Assembly: GCF_026965555.1 (NCBI RefSeq)
Contig: NZ_CP114040.1
Location: 8,840,001 to 8,904,000, forward strand
Direction: 5' to 3'
Length of the DNA stretch: 64,000 bases
Origin: Nannocystis punicea
Lineage (GTDB): Bacteria; Myxococcota_A; Polyangia; Nannocystales; Nannocystaceae
Shown here: piece after piece, positions 1 to 10,074 of the stretch
How positions within the stretch are numbered: position 1 is the stretch's first letter
How the letters are laid out: every line of letters starts with the position of its first letter
Translations under genes and position numbers: made by a program
The notes under the pieces: generated by a model
Seen by the model: the letters and a program-made list of their open reading frames with translations, nothing else
Told to the model about the DNA's origin: nothing
The model's database searches: none

Positions 1-1
1 C

Positions 2-1210
2 GCGGCCGCAGAGGACGTCTATCTCGAGTGCGTCGCCGACCTCGGGCTCACGGTCGAGCACCTCGAGATCCGCGTGTCGGGCGACATCCAGGTGCTGTTC
101 GCCGGGTCGTCCCCGGCTGCCGCTGTCGAGATGGCCGAAAGGACATGTGAGCCGAGGATGCAGGAGGCGCTGGCCCTGGGCCTGCTCGCGTGCGAGTCCG
201 TCGACATCGGCCACCCGGCCACCGCCGAGCAGCTGCGCGCGCAGGTCGAGCGCGCGGCCGACCAGGGCTTCTCGGGCAGCGTGGCGATCGTCCGCGACGG
301 CGCCCCGGTGTGGAGCGGCGGCGTCGGCTTCGCCGACCGCGAGCGCGAGCGCCCGAACGCCCCCGACACCGCGTTCGACTGCGGCTCGATCATGAAGGTC
401 GTGACCGCCGCCGCGATCTTCCAGCTCGAGGCGGACGGGCTGCTGTCGCGCCAGACGACGCTCGGCGCCCTGTTCGACGACGTGCCGACCGACAAGGCCG
501 CGATCACGCTCGACCACGTCCTCACCCACCGGGCCGGCTTCCACGAGTATCACGACACCCACGGCGACTTCGAGGTCATGGATCGGGCCACTGCCCTGCG
601 GCGGATCTTCGAACAACCGCTCCTGTTCGCGCCGGGCGAGGCCGAAGCGTACTCGAACTCGGGCTACACCCTGCTCGCCGCGGTCGTCGAGGACGTCTCC
701 GGCGAGCCTTTTTCGCAGTACCTCCGCGGCCACCTGTTCGACGTCGCGGGGATGCAGCGCACGGGCCTGTACGGCGACGGCCTGTGGCCCGAGGGACAGG
801 CGGCGATCGGGTACGACGAGGACACCTTCGCCTGCAACTCGCCCGCCTGCTGGCCGGCCCCGTCCTGGGCGCTGATGGGCAACGGTGGCCTCGTCAGCAC
901 CGTCGCCGACCTCGTGCGCTGGACCGCCGCGATCGACGGCGCGGCCGTGTTCGACGCCGCGACCCGGGACGCGTACCGCCGCGACATTCTGTCGGGGCGC
1001 GGCCTGTGGATCGACGGCGAGCCGGCCCACGCCTACTCCGGCCGCAACGACTTCGGCTTCGGCGTCGCCGTCGGCGAGGTGCCGAGCCGCGGGACCTACG
1101 TGGTCGTGGCGTCCAACGCCGCCGGCAACTACAACGACAACGCGCTCATGGCCCAGCTCGTCCAGATGTCCCTGGGCGCGCTCGTCGAGCTCTCGCCACC
1201 GAGCGGCTGA
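2..1210 (+). CDS. Serine hydrolase of the beta-lactamase (class C)/esterase family, 5' end uncertain
   Basis: Predicted serine hydrolase acting on peptide, lactam or ester bonds, probably outside the cytoplasm. The active-site SxxK motif reads SIMK in the stretch DCGSIMKVV, and the YxN motif reads YSN in AEAYSNSGY; both are hallmarks of penicillin-binding-protein-like beta-lactamases. The same frame is open, with coding-type codon use, up to the left edge, so the gene may begin outside the window. Other possible starts are GTG at 74 and ATG at 159. The ATG at 159 is attractive because a short hydrophobic stretch ends in a lipobox-like LLAC. A GGCCGAAAGGACATG element, part of the dispersed palindrome family, lies in frame at 133-147, exactly between the upstream coding stretch and the putative lipoprotein start. 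It may have fused two frames. Family call is firm; start and substrate are not. Confidence 0.75.
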   Translation, partial: AAAEDVYLECVADLGLTVEHLEIRVSGDIQVLFAGSSPAAAVEMAERTCEPRMQEALALGLLACESVDIGHPATAEQLRAQVERAADQGFSGSVAIVRDGAPVWSGGVGFADRERERPNAPDTAFDCGSIMKVVTAAAIFQLEADGLLSRQTTLGALFDDVPTDKAAITLDHVLTHRAGFHEYHDTHGDFEVMDRATALRRIFEQPLLFAPGEAEAYSNSGYTLLAAVVEDVSGEPFSQYLRGHLFDVAGMQRTGLYGDGLWPEGQAAIGYDEDTFACNSPACWPAPSWALMGNGGLVSTVADLVRWTAAIDGAAVFDAATRDAYRRDILSGRGLWIDGEPAHAYSGRNDFGFGVAVGEVPSRGTYVVVASNAAGNYNDNALMAQLVQMSLGALVELSPPSG

Positions 1211-1760
1211 GCTCGAACAGGATGCTAGGGAGTCGCCGCCTTCGAGCTGGCGCGAGGGTTCCAAAATGACCTGTCTCTTCGGACATGCAATATTGCCTTG
1301 CTACGAAGGCAAACATTCATTTATGAACATATCCAAAAGGACATGAACCAAAGGACGTACGCGAGCGCACCGGGTGCGGCGCAGCAGCGCGGCGCGCCGA
1401 TGGCCCCGGACGAGCTGCTCGGAGACGACCCGCAGCAAGCGGCGCAAGCTCGCGGCGATGCGCGGCCTGCTCCGGCGGTCGAGTCCCCGCCCGTCGTATT
1501 CTGCGTAGTGCGGGCGCGGCACGAGCGGTGCGCATTCGCCCGCGTCCCCGGACGCTCGGCGTCGGAGTCGCCCGCAGCGCCCGGTTTGCCGGGCGCAATT
1601 GAGCACCGGCACTCATCTCCGATTGTCCGGCCCACGTGCATGTGCCAAGGTGCAAGTTCCATCGTGCCCCGCGACGGCGCTCCGAACCGCGACCCACGAC
1701 GAGAGCCTCCAAACACCACGCCCGAAGTCGAGCGACGCGAACCGCTCCAGGCCATCGAGT
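1211..1760. other. Intergenic region, 550 bp, with two palindrome-family elements
   Basis: No convincing gene is visible. The stretch 1265-1345 is clearly poorer in GC than its surroundings and holds two members of the dispersed inverted-repeat family (1270-1287 and 1330-1345). Frames opened here by the lower stop density have codon composition unlike the flanking genes. The promoter of the radical SAM gene at 1761 must lie in this stretch, but I cannot point to it. Confidence 0.5.
1270..1345. repeat. Dispersed palindrome family, two degenerate copies
   Basis: CCTGTCTCTTCGGACATG (1270-1287) pairs TGTC with GACA around a short loop. TATCCAAAAGGACATG (1330-1345) pairs ATCC with GGA-T across AAAA. 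They are 43 bp apart in an AT-richer patch. Both are imperfect relatives of the consensus CATGTCC-N4-GGACATG. Confidence 0.55.
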
Positions 1761-2861
1761 ATGCAGTCCGATGAATCCCTGAGCCGCGCGAGCGCCGGCT
1801 TGCTCGAGCGCTTCGCCGCCCACGGCGCCGCGCTCGTCGACCGCGACGATGGCGCCCGCGTCGTCGACCACCCCGTCGCCGGCGTCGTCCATCGCTTCGC
1901 TCTCCCCCTGACCTTCACCCCCTTCGCGTCCGCCCGCCCGTGCTCGGCGCGCTGCGTGTTCTGCTCCGAGACCCTCGTCCACCGCGACGCCGCCCGCATG
2001 TCCGCCGCCCTGCGCCCCGGCCCCGGCTACTTCGCCGGCCTCGCGCGCGCGCTCGCCGAGCTGCGCGGCCTCCCGCTCGGCCTCTCGCTCTCCGGGCTCG
2101 AGGCGACCGACGACCCCGCGTGGCTGTGCGCCGCGCTCGACGTGCTGACCGCCGCGGACCTCGCCTCGCCGTTCACCGACAAGGTCCTCTACACCAACGC
2201 GGCCGGGCTCCACGCCGGGACCCACGCCGCCGAGCTGGTCCCGCGGCTTCAGGCCTTCGGACTGACGCGCGCGGAGGTCTCGCGTCACCACCACGAGGCC
2301 GCGCGCAACGACGGCATCATGCGCTTTCGTCCGGGCGAGCGGATCTCCGAGCAGGCGGTGTTCGAGGCGGCGGTGCGCGGCCTCGCGGGGCGCGTGCCGG
2401 TGCGGCTGGTGTGCGTGGTCCAGCGGACCGGCGTGTCCGACCTCGCCGGCGTGCTCGCCTACCTCGAGTGGGCCGCGCGCCTCGGCGTCGACGACGTCGT
2501 CCTGCGCGAGTTCTCGCGCCTGCACGACCTCTATCGCCCCAACGTCACCCTGCGGAACATCGAGGACGGCCGCGTGGCGATCGAGTCGCTGCTCGCCGAA
2601 CTGTGGCCCGCGGACGGCCCCTGCCACCTCGACTTCGTCCCCGCTGCGGTCACCCGCGGCTATTACTACTGGAACGTCCGCTTCCGCTGGAAGGACCGCG
2701 TCGACGTCACCTTCGAGACGTCCGACTACGCGACCATGAAGTCGCGCCACGGCGAGGGCGTGGTGCACAAGCTGGTGTTCCACGCCGACGGCAACCTCTG
2801 CGGCGACTGGGACCCGGACCGCCGCGTCCTCCTCCGCACGGGGGACCCGCCGCATACGTGA
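1761..2861 (+). CDS. Orphan radical SAM protein
   Basis: A 366-residue radical S-adenosylmethionine enzyme of unassigned reaction. The cluster-binding motif CxxxCxxC is CSARCVFC at residues 61-68, immediately after a hydrophobic beta-strand (ALPLTFTPF) as expected for strand 1 of the partial TIM barrel. A GLSLSGLEATDD segment in the second strand region resembles the substrate/SAM-contacting loop. Towards the C terminus a Tyr-rich stretch (GYYYWNVRFRW) precedes HADGNLCGDW. No second Cys-rich cluster domain (SPASM) is obvious. ATG at 1761 was chosen because it gives a normal-length N terminus before the motif. The nearest gene on the same strand is the small hypothetical at 2973; there is no precursor peptide or recognisable pathway partner. 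The superfamily is certain, the function unknown. Confidence 0.85.
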   Translation: MQSDESLSRASAGLLERFAAHGAALVDRDDGARVVDHPVAGVVHRFALPLTFTPFASARPCSARCVFCSETLVHRDAARMSAALRPGPGYFAGLARALAELRGLPLGLSLSGLEATDDPAWLCAALDVLTAADLASPFTDKVLYTNAAGLHAGTHAAELVPRLQAFGLTRAEVSRHHHEAARNDGIMRFRPGERISEQAVFEAAVRGLAGRVPVRLVCVVQRTGVSDLAGVLAYLEWAARLGVDDVVLREFSRLHDLYRPNVTLRNIEDGRVAIESLLAELWPADGPCHLDFVPAAVTRGYYYWNVRFRWKDRVDVTFETSDYATMKSRHGEGVVHKLVFHADGNLCGDWDPDRRVLLRTGDPPHT

Positions 2862-2972
2862 CCGGACCGCACGGCGACACCGTCCTTGCTGCGCAGCGGG
2901 GGTCCCGGTACCTTCGACGAACGGCACGTGGCCCCTCGGCCGTGCCCGCCACTCCCCGTTCGTACCGCCGCC

Positions 2973-3488
2973 ATGTCCGGGCCCTCTGCATCCGTCCTCG
3001 TCTTCGAGCCGCTCGGTCCTGCCGAACTCGACGCATTCCAGGCCATGCTCACGGCGCTCGGCAGCAAGCGCACCGGCGATCGTTTTTGGGTCCGCGACGC
3101 CCTCGTCCTCGGCGACTCGCCCGGCGAGGCCAGCGAAGCCGAGGAGCGGCCGTTCTCGGCCTTCGTCGGCCGGTTCCCGGGCGAAACCTACGACTCCGAG
3201 CAGATCGACTTCATCCTCCGCGTCTTCGGCCGCCCGGCCCACGTCATCGATCTCGTCGCCTTCGCCGGCGACCCGCGCGACCATCGGATCCTCGGCGAGC
3301 TGTGTCGACGGACCACGGAGCGCCTCGGCGGCGTCGTCGACTTCCTCGGCGCCCTGCGCCTGCCCCTCGCGGAGCGAACCGCCCTCACGGAGAGGGGCCT
3401 CGTCGAGGATCCCGACGGCGGCGACTTCGGCGACGCGGCGTTCATGGGCGCCTGGCTGGCGCACCCCTCGTTTCACATGATCAAGTGA
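2973..3488 (+). CDS. Hypothetical protein, possibly DUF6368-like
   Basis: A 171-residue soluble, acidic protein without a signal peptide or membrane segment. It starts MSGPSASVLVFEPL and ends HPSFHMIK; the general look resembles the DUF6368 family, but that is from memory and should be treated as tentative. The ATG at 2973 is preferred over frames open further upstream because the residues before it are Arg/Pro-rich and non-coding in character. The gene lies 111 bp downstream of the radical SAM gene on the same strand, so co-transcription is possible. It ends at a hairpin shared with the convergent gene. No function can be assigned. Confidence 0.65.
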   Translation: MSGPSASVLVFEPLGPAELDAFQAMLTALGSKRTGDRFWVRDALVLGDSPGEASEAEERPFSAFVGRFPGETYDSEQIDFILRVFGRPAHVIDLVAFAGDPRDHRILGELCRRTTERLGGVVDFLGALRLPLAERTALTERGLVEDPDGGDFGDAAFMGAWLAHPSFHMIK

Positions 3489-3489
3489 A

Positions 3490-3506
3490 CGGGCGAGGTT
3501 CGCCCG
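3490..3506. terminator. Hairpin between convergent genes
   Basis: CGGGCGA-GGT-TCGCCCG is a perfect 7-bp stem with a 3-nt loop that starts one base after the stop codon at 3488 and faces the convergent gene ending at 3544. There is no T-tract, so a bidirectional structural terminator or 3'-end stabiliser is inferred, not shown. Confidence 0.5.
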
Positions 3507-3543
3507 AAACCCCAGGCCGACCCGACCGCGGCGCTGCCGCGAG

Positions 3544-4944
3544 TCAGCGCGCCCCGGCGTCCGGCGGCGGGCTCGCTGCGTCCAGCGCGGCGGTGCTCCG
3601 CTCCCAGTCGACGCGCCCGGCGGGTGCGCTCCAGGCGATGAATCGAGCGACGCCGGCCAGGCTCCGCACGTCGACCGGCCCGATCGTTCGACTGTCCTTC
3701 GAGACAGGTCGATTGTCCCCCAGCACGAAGACGTGGCCGTCAGGGACGCGCGCGGACACGCTGCCCGCGCGAGAGTCGGCGATGAATTCGAAGCGGGAGG
3801 CGTCGAGGGGTTGCGCGAGCAATCGTACGCCGCACGACGACGCCGCTTCGGTCTCTCCGGTCGCGGACGGAGGCAGCGCGCGGCCGTCGATGTGGAGCCC
3901 CTCCGGCGAGAGCTCCAGCGCCTCACCGGGCAGCGCGATCACCCGCTTGATCAACTTCTTCCCGCCCTCGCCCTCGAACAGCACGACGGCGCCCCGCGCA
4001 GGGACCTCGCCCCGCGCCAACTTGTCCACGAACACGACGTCCCCGTCGCGCAGGGTCGGGAGCATGCTGTCTCCGTGGACCTCGAAGGTCTCGAAGAATT
4101 CGTCCCGCAAGACCGCCCCCAGAGCCGCGAGGTCCACCGATTCCTGGGGAGACGGAAGGATCTCGAGCGTCGTGGGGGAAGCCTCCCGACATTCCTGGAT
4201 GTAGCGAAACCCGAGCGAATCCTGGCGCCGGAGCGCGCCCTCACACCACGAACCGGCCCCCTCGACCACGTCCCGGGGTCCCTCGATCCGGAACAGCACT
4301 CCGGGCTCGTCGCTGTCCTCCAGCGTCAAAGTCACCCGCCGATCCGGCGGCCCCGCGGTCGCCCGCAAGTACAAACCTCGCCCTGCGGGAGCATCGAACT
4401 CGAACGCTTCGTCACCCAGCGGCGTCGCGTCGGCGCGTCGGACCCGCAGCGCGCCCGGCCGCTCGTCCGCGGCGAGCCAGCCCTTGCTGCCGGCCACTGC
4501 GAGCAGGTCGGGGATGAATGGGCACGCGCGCAGCTGTTCCAGCGGAGGCAGCCCGAGGACCCGCGCTTCCACCACGGAGGCGGGCGTGACGACGAGGCGG
4601 AGCGAACGCAAGTCGGCGGGTCGGAGGCCGCACCGCGTCAGGTCGGGCAAGCTCTCGTCGACGAGCGCCTGGAGATCCTGGCGAAACCCGGGCCCGAGGC
4701 CGCGCTCGAGATCCACGACCCCGATGATTTGCGGGGAGCCGGCGAGCTCCTCCGCAGCCGGTGTCCCGGAGGCTGCGCCGCCCTTCCAGCGGGCACACCG
4801 GGCAGGCTCCGGAGGCTTCTCTGCGGGAGCGGGCGGCGGAGCGACTCTCGGCACCGGCTCGGTCCGGGGTGAAGGCTCCCCTCCGCAGCTCAGCGCGAGG
4901 AATGAACCGAGCCCGACGATCACGGTGAGGCCGCGCCTGCACAT
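3544..4944 (-). CDS. Signal peptidase I homologue (S26) with lipoprotein anchor and long N-terminal domain
   Basis: A 466-residue protein whose C-terminal half is a type I signal peptidase catalytic domain. The serine motif is GDSMLPTL (Ser near residue 293), the general-base lysine lies in KKLIKRVIALPGE (near residue 331), and box E is GDNRPVSKDSRTIGPV. The N terminus is unusual. Instead of one or two transmembrane helices it has a lipoprotein signal (MCRRGLTVIVGLGSFLALSC, lipobox LALSC) followed by a Pro-rich stretch and about 250 residues of unassigned domain. The ATG at 4944 was chosen because it starts that signal. Family knowledge: Lep enzymes remove Sec signal peptides at the outer face of the inner membrane. 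A lipid-anchored enzyme could act at either periplasmic membrane face, which is inference. It is probably not the housekeeping LepB. Confidence 0.8.
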   Translation of the reverse strand: MCRRGLTVIVGLGSFLALSCGGEPSPRTEPVPRVAPPPAPAEKPPEPARCARWKGGAASGTPAAEELAGSPQIIGVVDLERGLGPGFRQDLQALVDESLPDLTRCGLRPADLRSLRLVVTPASVVEARVLGLPPLEQLRACPFIPDLLAVAGSKGWLAADERPGALRVRRADATPLGDEAFEFDAPAGRGLYLRATAGPPDRRVTLTLEDSDEPGVLFRIEGPRDVVEGAGSWCEGALRRQDSLGFRYIQECREASPTTLEILPSPQESVDLAALGAVLRDEFFETFEVHGDSMLPTLRDGDVVFVDKLARGEVPARGAVVLFEGEGGKKLIKRVIALPGEALELSPEGLHIDGRALPPSATGETEAASSCGVRLLAQPLDASRFEFIADSRAGSVSARVPDGHVFVLGDNRPVSKDSRTIGPVDVRSLAGVARFIAWSAPAGRVDWERSTAALDAASPPPDAGAR

Positions 4945-5470
4945 GCGCGCGTTTTTAGGCCCCGGCACCGGCGGCTGTCAACGACTGGATGACCTCGACC
5001 TCGGCCCCCGCGCGGGCCGCCTGAGCGCAACGTTCGCAGGCCCGGCCCGCGTGATTCGGGCTTCAGCACCAATCGTTGGTGCATTGATTCGCACCCCGAA
5101 TGGGGCTACCCACAGGCCGAGGCGTGAGAACAGTGTGGACCTGCTGCGCCAGTCCGGCGCTATCCGCATGGATGGGAAGGTCGAGCTGCGCATGGAAGGC
5201 GGCGGACCTGCGAGCCCCGGCGAGGGCGGCGCCGAGCCTCGTCCCCGGCGCCCTCGACGTCACGCCGTGGAACACAGCGGTGCGGGCGGCGACGCGCCCG
5301 CGGGCGAGCCACAATTCTCGCACAGGTTACATTCCCCCACAAATTTTCACGCCCTGTTCACCTCCGCGCCGCCATCCGAATCTCCTGAACTTCCTTCGCG
5401 GACTCCGAGCGCCACGACGTTGACCCGAACTATGTTGCATCGGAGCGGAAACGTCGGTAGCTTCTGCGGA
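4945..5470. other. Intergenic region, 526 bp, divergent promoters
   Basis: It separates the minus-strand peptidase homologue from the plus-strand PAS-STAS gene and should contain both promoters. It holds a perfect inverted repeat at 5066-5082 and an AT-richer patch around 5325-5350. No open frame here has coding character. Confidence 0.5.
5066..5082. promoter_or_regulatory. Perfect inverted repeat, candidate operator
   Basis: GCACCAA-TCG-TTGGTGC has 7-bp perfect arms and a 3-bp centre, in a divergent intergenic region about 120 bp from the start of the peptidase gene. The shape suits a dimeric repressor site; no cognate regulator is adjacent. Confidence 0.35.
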
Positions 5471-6409
5471 ATGTCGTCTCTAGACGGTCCCTCAGACCGC
5501 GCCAGCGAATCCTCCCAGGACCCATTGCGACAGCGCATTGCGGAGCTCGAGCGGCAGGTGGCCGAGCAACAGCGGACGATCGACGGCCTGCGCGAGACGA
5601 ACGCCTGGAACCTCGACAATCACGACGCGCAGCAATCATTGCTCCGTCTGATCGATTGCAGCTCCGACTTCATCGGCATCGCCGACATGGAGGGCCGCGC
5701 CCTCTACGTCAACGCCGCCGGGCGGGAGATGGTCGGGCTCGCGAGCCTGGAGGAGACGAAGAAGACGCTGGTCCAGACCTACTTCGATCCCGCCGACCTC
5801 CCCTACGTCGAGCAGACCATCCTGCCCATCGTCCTGCGCACCGGCCAGTGGGCGGGCGAATTCCGGTTCCGCCACATGGTCACGGGCGCGATCGTCCCCG
5901 TGCACTACAGCCTCTTCCTCGCCAAGAACGCCAAGAACGAGCCGATCGGGCTCGCCACGATCACCCGCGACCTCCGGTCGATGAAGCGCGTCGAAGAGGA
6001 GCGCCAGCGGCTGCAGGAGGAGGTCATCCGGATCCAGGCGAACGCGCTGGCCGAGCTGTCGACCCCGCTCATTCCGATCAGCGATCGCGTGGTGGTGATG
6101 CCGCTCATCGGCCAGGTCGACGAGGCGCGGGCCAAGCAGGTGCTGGAGACCCTGCTGGACGGCATCAGCAAGCGCAGGGCCGCCATCGCCATCCTCGACG
6201 TCACCGGCGTGTCGATGGTCGACTTCGCGGTCGCCAACGGGCTCGTCCAGGCCGCGCGGGCGGTCCGCCTGCTCGGCGCGCAGGTGGTGCTCACGGGCAT
6301 CCGGCCCGAGGTCGCCGGGACCCTGGTCGGCCTGGGCCTCGAGCTCGACGGGCTCGTGGTGCGCGGCACGCTGCAGAGCGGCATCGCGTTCGCCATGGAG
6401 AAGACCTGA
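5471..6409 (+). CDS. RsbR-type PAS-STAS protein (stressosome-like), paralogue 1
   Basis: A 312-residue sensor/adaptor. Residues 1-45 form a heptad-like coiled coil (IAELERQVAEQQRTIDGL), residues about 55-170 a PAS domain, then a short linker helix (EEERQRLQEEVI) and a C-terminal STAS domain beginning LAELSTPLIPISDRVVVMPLIG. The two threonines phosphorylated by RsbT in Bacillus RsbR are both present, in LDVTGVS and AGTLVGLG. RsbR proteins form the stressosome scaffold with RsbS and release the RsbT kinase on stress. No rsbS or rsbT gene is nearby, so partners must be encoded elsewhere. ATG 5471 starts the coiled coil; an in-frame ATG upstream at 5432 is possible. Two paralogues are in this window (20942-22225 and 59156-60295). 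The STAS call is firm, the signal sensed unknown. Confidence 0.85.
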   Translation: MSSLDGPSDRASESSQDPLRQRIAELERQVAEQQRTIDGLRETNAWNLDNHDAQQSLLRLIDCSSDFIGIADMEGRALYVNAAGREMVGLASLEETKKTLVQTYFDPADLPYVEQTILPIVLRTGQWAGEFRFRHMVTGAIVPVHYSLFLAKNAKNEPIGLATITRDLRSMKRVEEERQRLQEEVIRIQANALAELSTPLIPISDRVVVMPLIGQVDEARAKQVLETLLDGISKRRAAIAILDVTGVSMVDFAVANGLVQAARAVRLLGAQVVLTGIRPEVAGTLVGLGLELDGLVVRGTLQSGIAFAMEKT

Positions 6410-6413
6410 AGCG

Positions 6414-6451
6414 GCAGGCGTCGGAGCGCCGAACTCGCCCCGACCGCCTGC
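6414..6451. terminator. Hairpin between convergent genes
   Basis: GCAGGCG (6414-6420) pairs with CGCCTGC (6445-6451), and adjoining TCGG/CCGA extends the stem past one bulged base. It sits between the ends of the PAS-STAS gene and the convergent beta-propeller gene. No T-tract is seen. Confidence 0.4.
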
Positions 6452-6464
6452 ACTGCCGACATTC

Positions 6465-8105
6465 TCAGGGCACGGGGACGAATCGATAGAGGGCGCTGTC
6501 GATGTCGGACGACACGTAGATGGTCCCGGAGCGGCCCACCGCGACCCCCGTGGGCACATAGCCGGGCGGCAGGCCCTCGCTCTCCGGCAGACCGATGCGC
6601 AAGCCGCTGGCCAGCACCGTCGACCGTCCGGTGGCCGGATCGACCCGCACCAGCCGCTTGCGGCCGACCTCCGCGACGATGAGTCCCCCGTCGGGATGGC
6701 GGGCGATGCCCTCGGGGGCCCGCAGGCCCTTCGCCACGGTGCGCTTCGCCCCGTCGGCCAGGCGCACTCGCGTCACTCGCCCCGAGCGCACCTCCGTGAC
6801 ATACACGCCCGGCTCCTGCCCCTGCAGGTCCGCCACCAGCCCCACCGGCCCCTTCAGGCCCTCGGTCAGCACAGTCATCCCCGCCGGCTCGGCGGCGTCG
6901 ACACGCACGAGCCGGCCCGTGGTCGCCTCGGCGACCAGCAGCGTGCCATCGGCCAGCTCGAGCACGCCCTGCACGCCGTTGGGGTCGGGGATCGTCCGCA
7001 GGATCGCGCCGGTGGCCCGATCCAGCACCTGCAGGCTGCCGAGATAGGCGCTGCTGAGCACCACGTGCTTCGCACCCAGGCTGACGTGCATCGGGAAGAT
7101 CAGCGGCGTGGACAGGACCCGGGTCGTCTGCGCGATCTTGCCGTCGCGCCCGCCCACTCGCCGCAGCGCGTACACGTCCGCCACGTACAATTGCTCGTCC
7201 GCGTCGTCCGGCGCGACTGCGAGGCCCGACGGCACAGTCAGACGCGCGGCGACGACGGAGCGGACCGAGCCATCGCCGGGGTTCACCACGCGAATGTCAT
7301 TATCCACCATGTTCGAGACATAGACCCGGTCGTCGGGCCCGACCGCCAGGTTGTCGAGCCCGGTGGGCAGCTGCGCGATCACCTTCTTCTCGCCGGTGGC
7401 GACGCGGACGCGCACCAGCTCGCCGCGCACCGCGTCGACGACGAACAGGTGCTCCCGGCTCGAGTCGAAGTTGACCGCGGTCGGCATCATGAAGCCCCCC
7501 GCCACGACCTCGATCTTCCCCGTGTCCACGTCCACCCGGACGATCTGCCCCTTGAGCAACAGCGGGCCGTACAGGCGGTCGTCCGGGCCGAACTCGAAGC
7601 CGTTGAGGAAGCCGGGCGCGGCCAGGATCTGCTTCGGCTTCTTCTTGCCGCTCGGGTCGACCTCCCACAGCGCGTCGGCCCGGCCGAGCTGCGTGACGTA
7701 GAGCCTGCCGTCGCCGCGGAACGCCAGCGAGTTGAGGCCCGGCAGATCCCTGGCGATGACGCGCGTCTTGCCTTGCGGGGTGCGCCGCATCAGCTGGCCC
7801 GAGAAGAACCCCGTCCAGTAGAGCGAGCCGTCTGGCCCGAGAGTCAGGTCGTCCGCGCCCCCGAGGGGCGGCCCCACCAATGTCGACACCGCGCCGGTGC
7901 TCGGGTCGATGGAATGGACCGACTGGCCCAGCAGGTTGCCGGCCAGCAGGTGTCCGCGGTCATCGACGACCAGGCCGTGGACGCCCTGGAAGGGAGAGCC
8001 GGCCACCACCACTTCCTGGCGGTACACGGGCGCGGGCGCTGCCGTCGCCTGGCGGCTCCCCAGCAAGGCGCAGGCGATCAAGGATGTGTAGAGCAATCGA
8101 CGCAT
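6465..8105 (-). CDS. Secreted SMP-30/NHL-type beta-propeller protein
   Basis: A 546-residue exported protein with a Sec signal peptide (MRRLLYTSLIACALLGSRQA, cleavage probably after ATA). The rest is built of about ten repeats of roughly 45 residues with the pattern G..L.V.PDG.LYV...... that fold as an NHL or SMP-30/gluconolactonase-like beta-propeller. Typical repeat cores are DDLTLGPDGSLYWT and DNLAVGPDDRVYVSN. Some members of the fold are calcium-dependent lactonases, others are binding proteins, and I cannot tell which this is. The gene starts 27 bp downstream of the Baeyer-Villiger monooxygenase gene and is almost certainly co-transcribed with it. A lactone- or ester-forming oxygenase followed by a possible lactonase is a sensible pairing, but the propeller is exported and the oxygenase is not. 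Confidence 0.8.
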   Translation of the reverse strand: MRRLLYTSLIACALLGSRQATAAPAPVYRQEVVVAGSPFQGVHGLVVDDRGHLLAGNLLGQSVHSIDPSTGAVSTLVGPPLGGADDLTLGPDGSLYWTGFFSGQLMRRTPQGKTRVIARDLPGLNSLAFRGDGRLYVTQLGRADALWEVDPSGKKKPKQILAAPGFLNGFEFGPDDRLYGPLLLKGQIVRVDVDTGKIEVVAGGFMMPTAVNFDSSREHLFVVDAVRGELVRVRVATGEKKVIAQLPTGLDNLAVGPDDRVYVSNMVDNDIRVVNPGDGSVRSVVAARLTVPSGLAVAPDDADEQLYVADVYALRRVGGRDGKIAQTTRVLSTPLIFPMHVSLGAKHVVLSSAYLGSLQVLDRATGAILRTIPDPNGVQGVLELADGTLLVAEATTGRLVRVDAAEPAGMTVLTEGLKGPVGLVADLQGQEPGVYVTEVRSGRVTRVRLADGAKRTVAKGLRAPEGIARHPDGGLIVAEVGRKRLVRVDPATGRSTVLASGLRIGLPESEGLPPGYVPTGVAVGRSGTIYVSSDIDSALYRFVPVP

Positions 8106-8132
8106 GAGGTCCTCCTGGTGGGGGCGAATGAA

Positions 8133-9947
<1,815 letters not shown>

Positions 9948-10019
9948 CTTTGCACATCCTTTCGCATCGAACGGCGCCCGCAAAATCGTCGCGGATCCAC
10001 GAGCGCGAGGTTGATTCCT

Positions 10020-10033
10020 TCGTCAGTTGATTT
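10020..10033. promoter_or_regulatory. Candidate TetR operator upstream of the monooxygenase gene
   Basis: TCGTCAGTTGATTT matches 11 of 14 positions of the reverse complement of the palindrome at 10807-10820. It lies 73 bp upstream of the monooxygenase start, in the gap between that gene and the TetR gene. Confidence 0.45.
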
Positions 10034-10074
10034 CGCACACGGGCACGGATTCGTCGGTCTCCGCCCCAGCGAGG

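Noticed and set aside
1330..1345. AAAGGACATG as a Shine-Dalgarno plus start codon
   Set aside because: Most copies do not precede a real gene, occur in both orientations, and lie in 3' gaps or inside genes.
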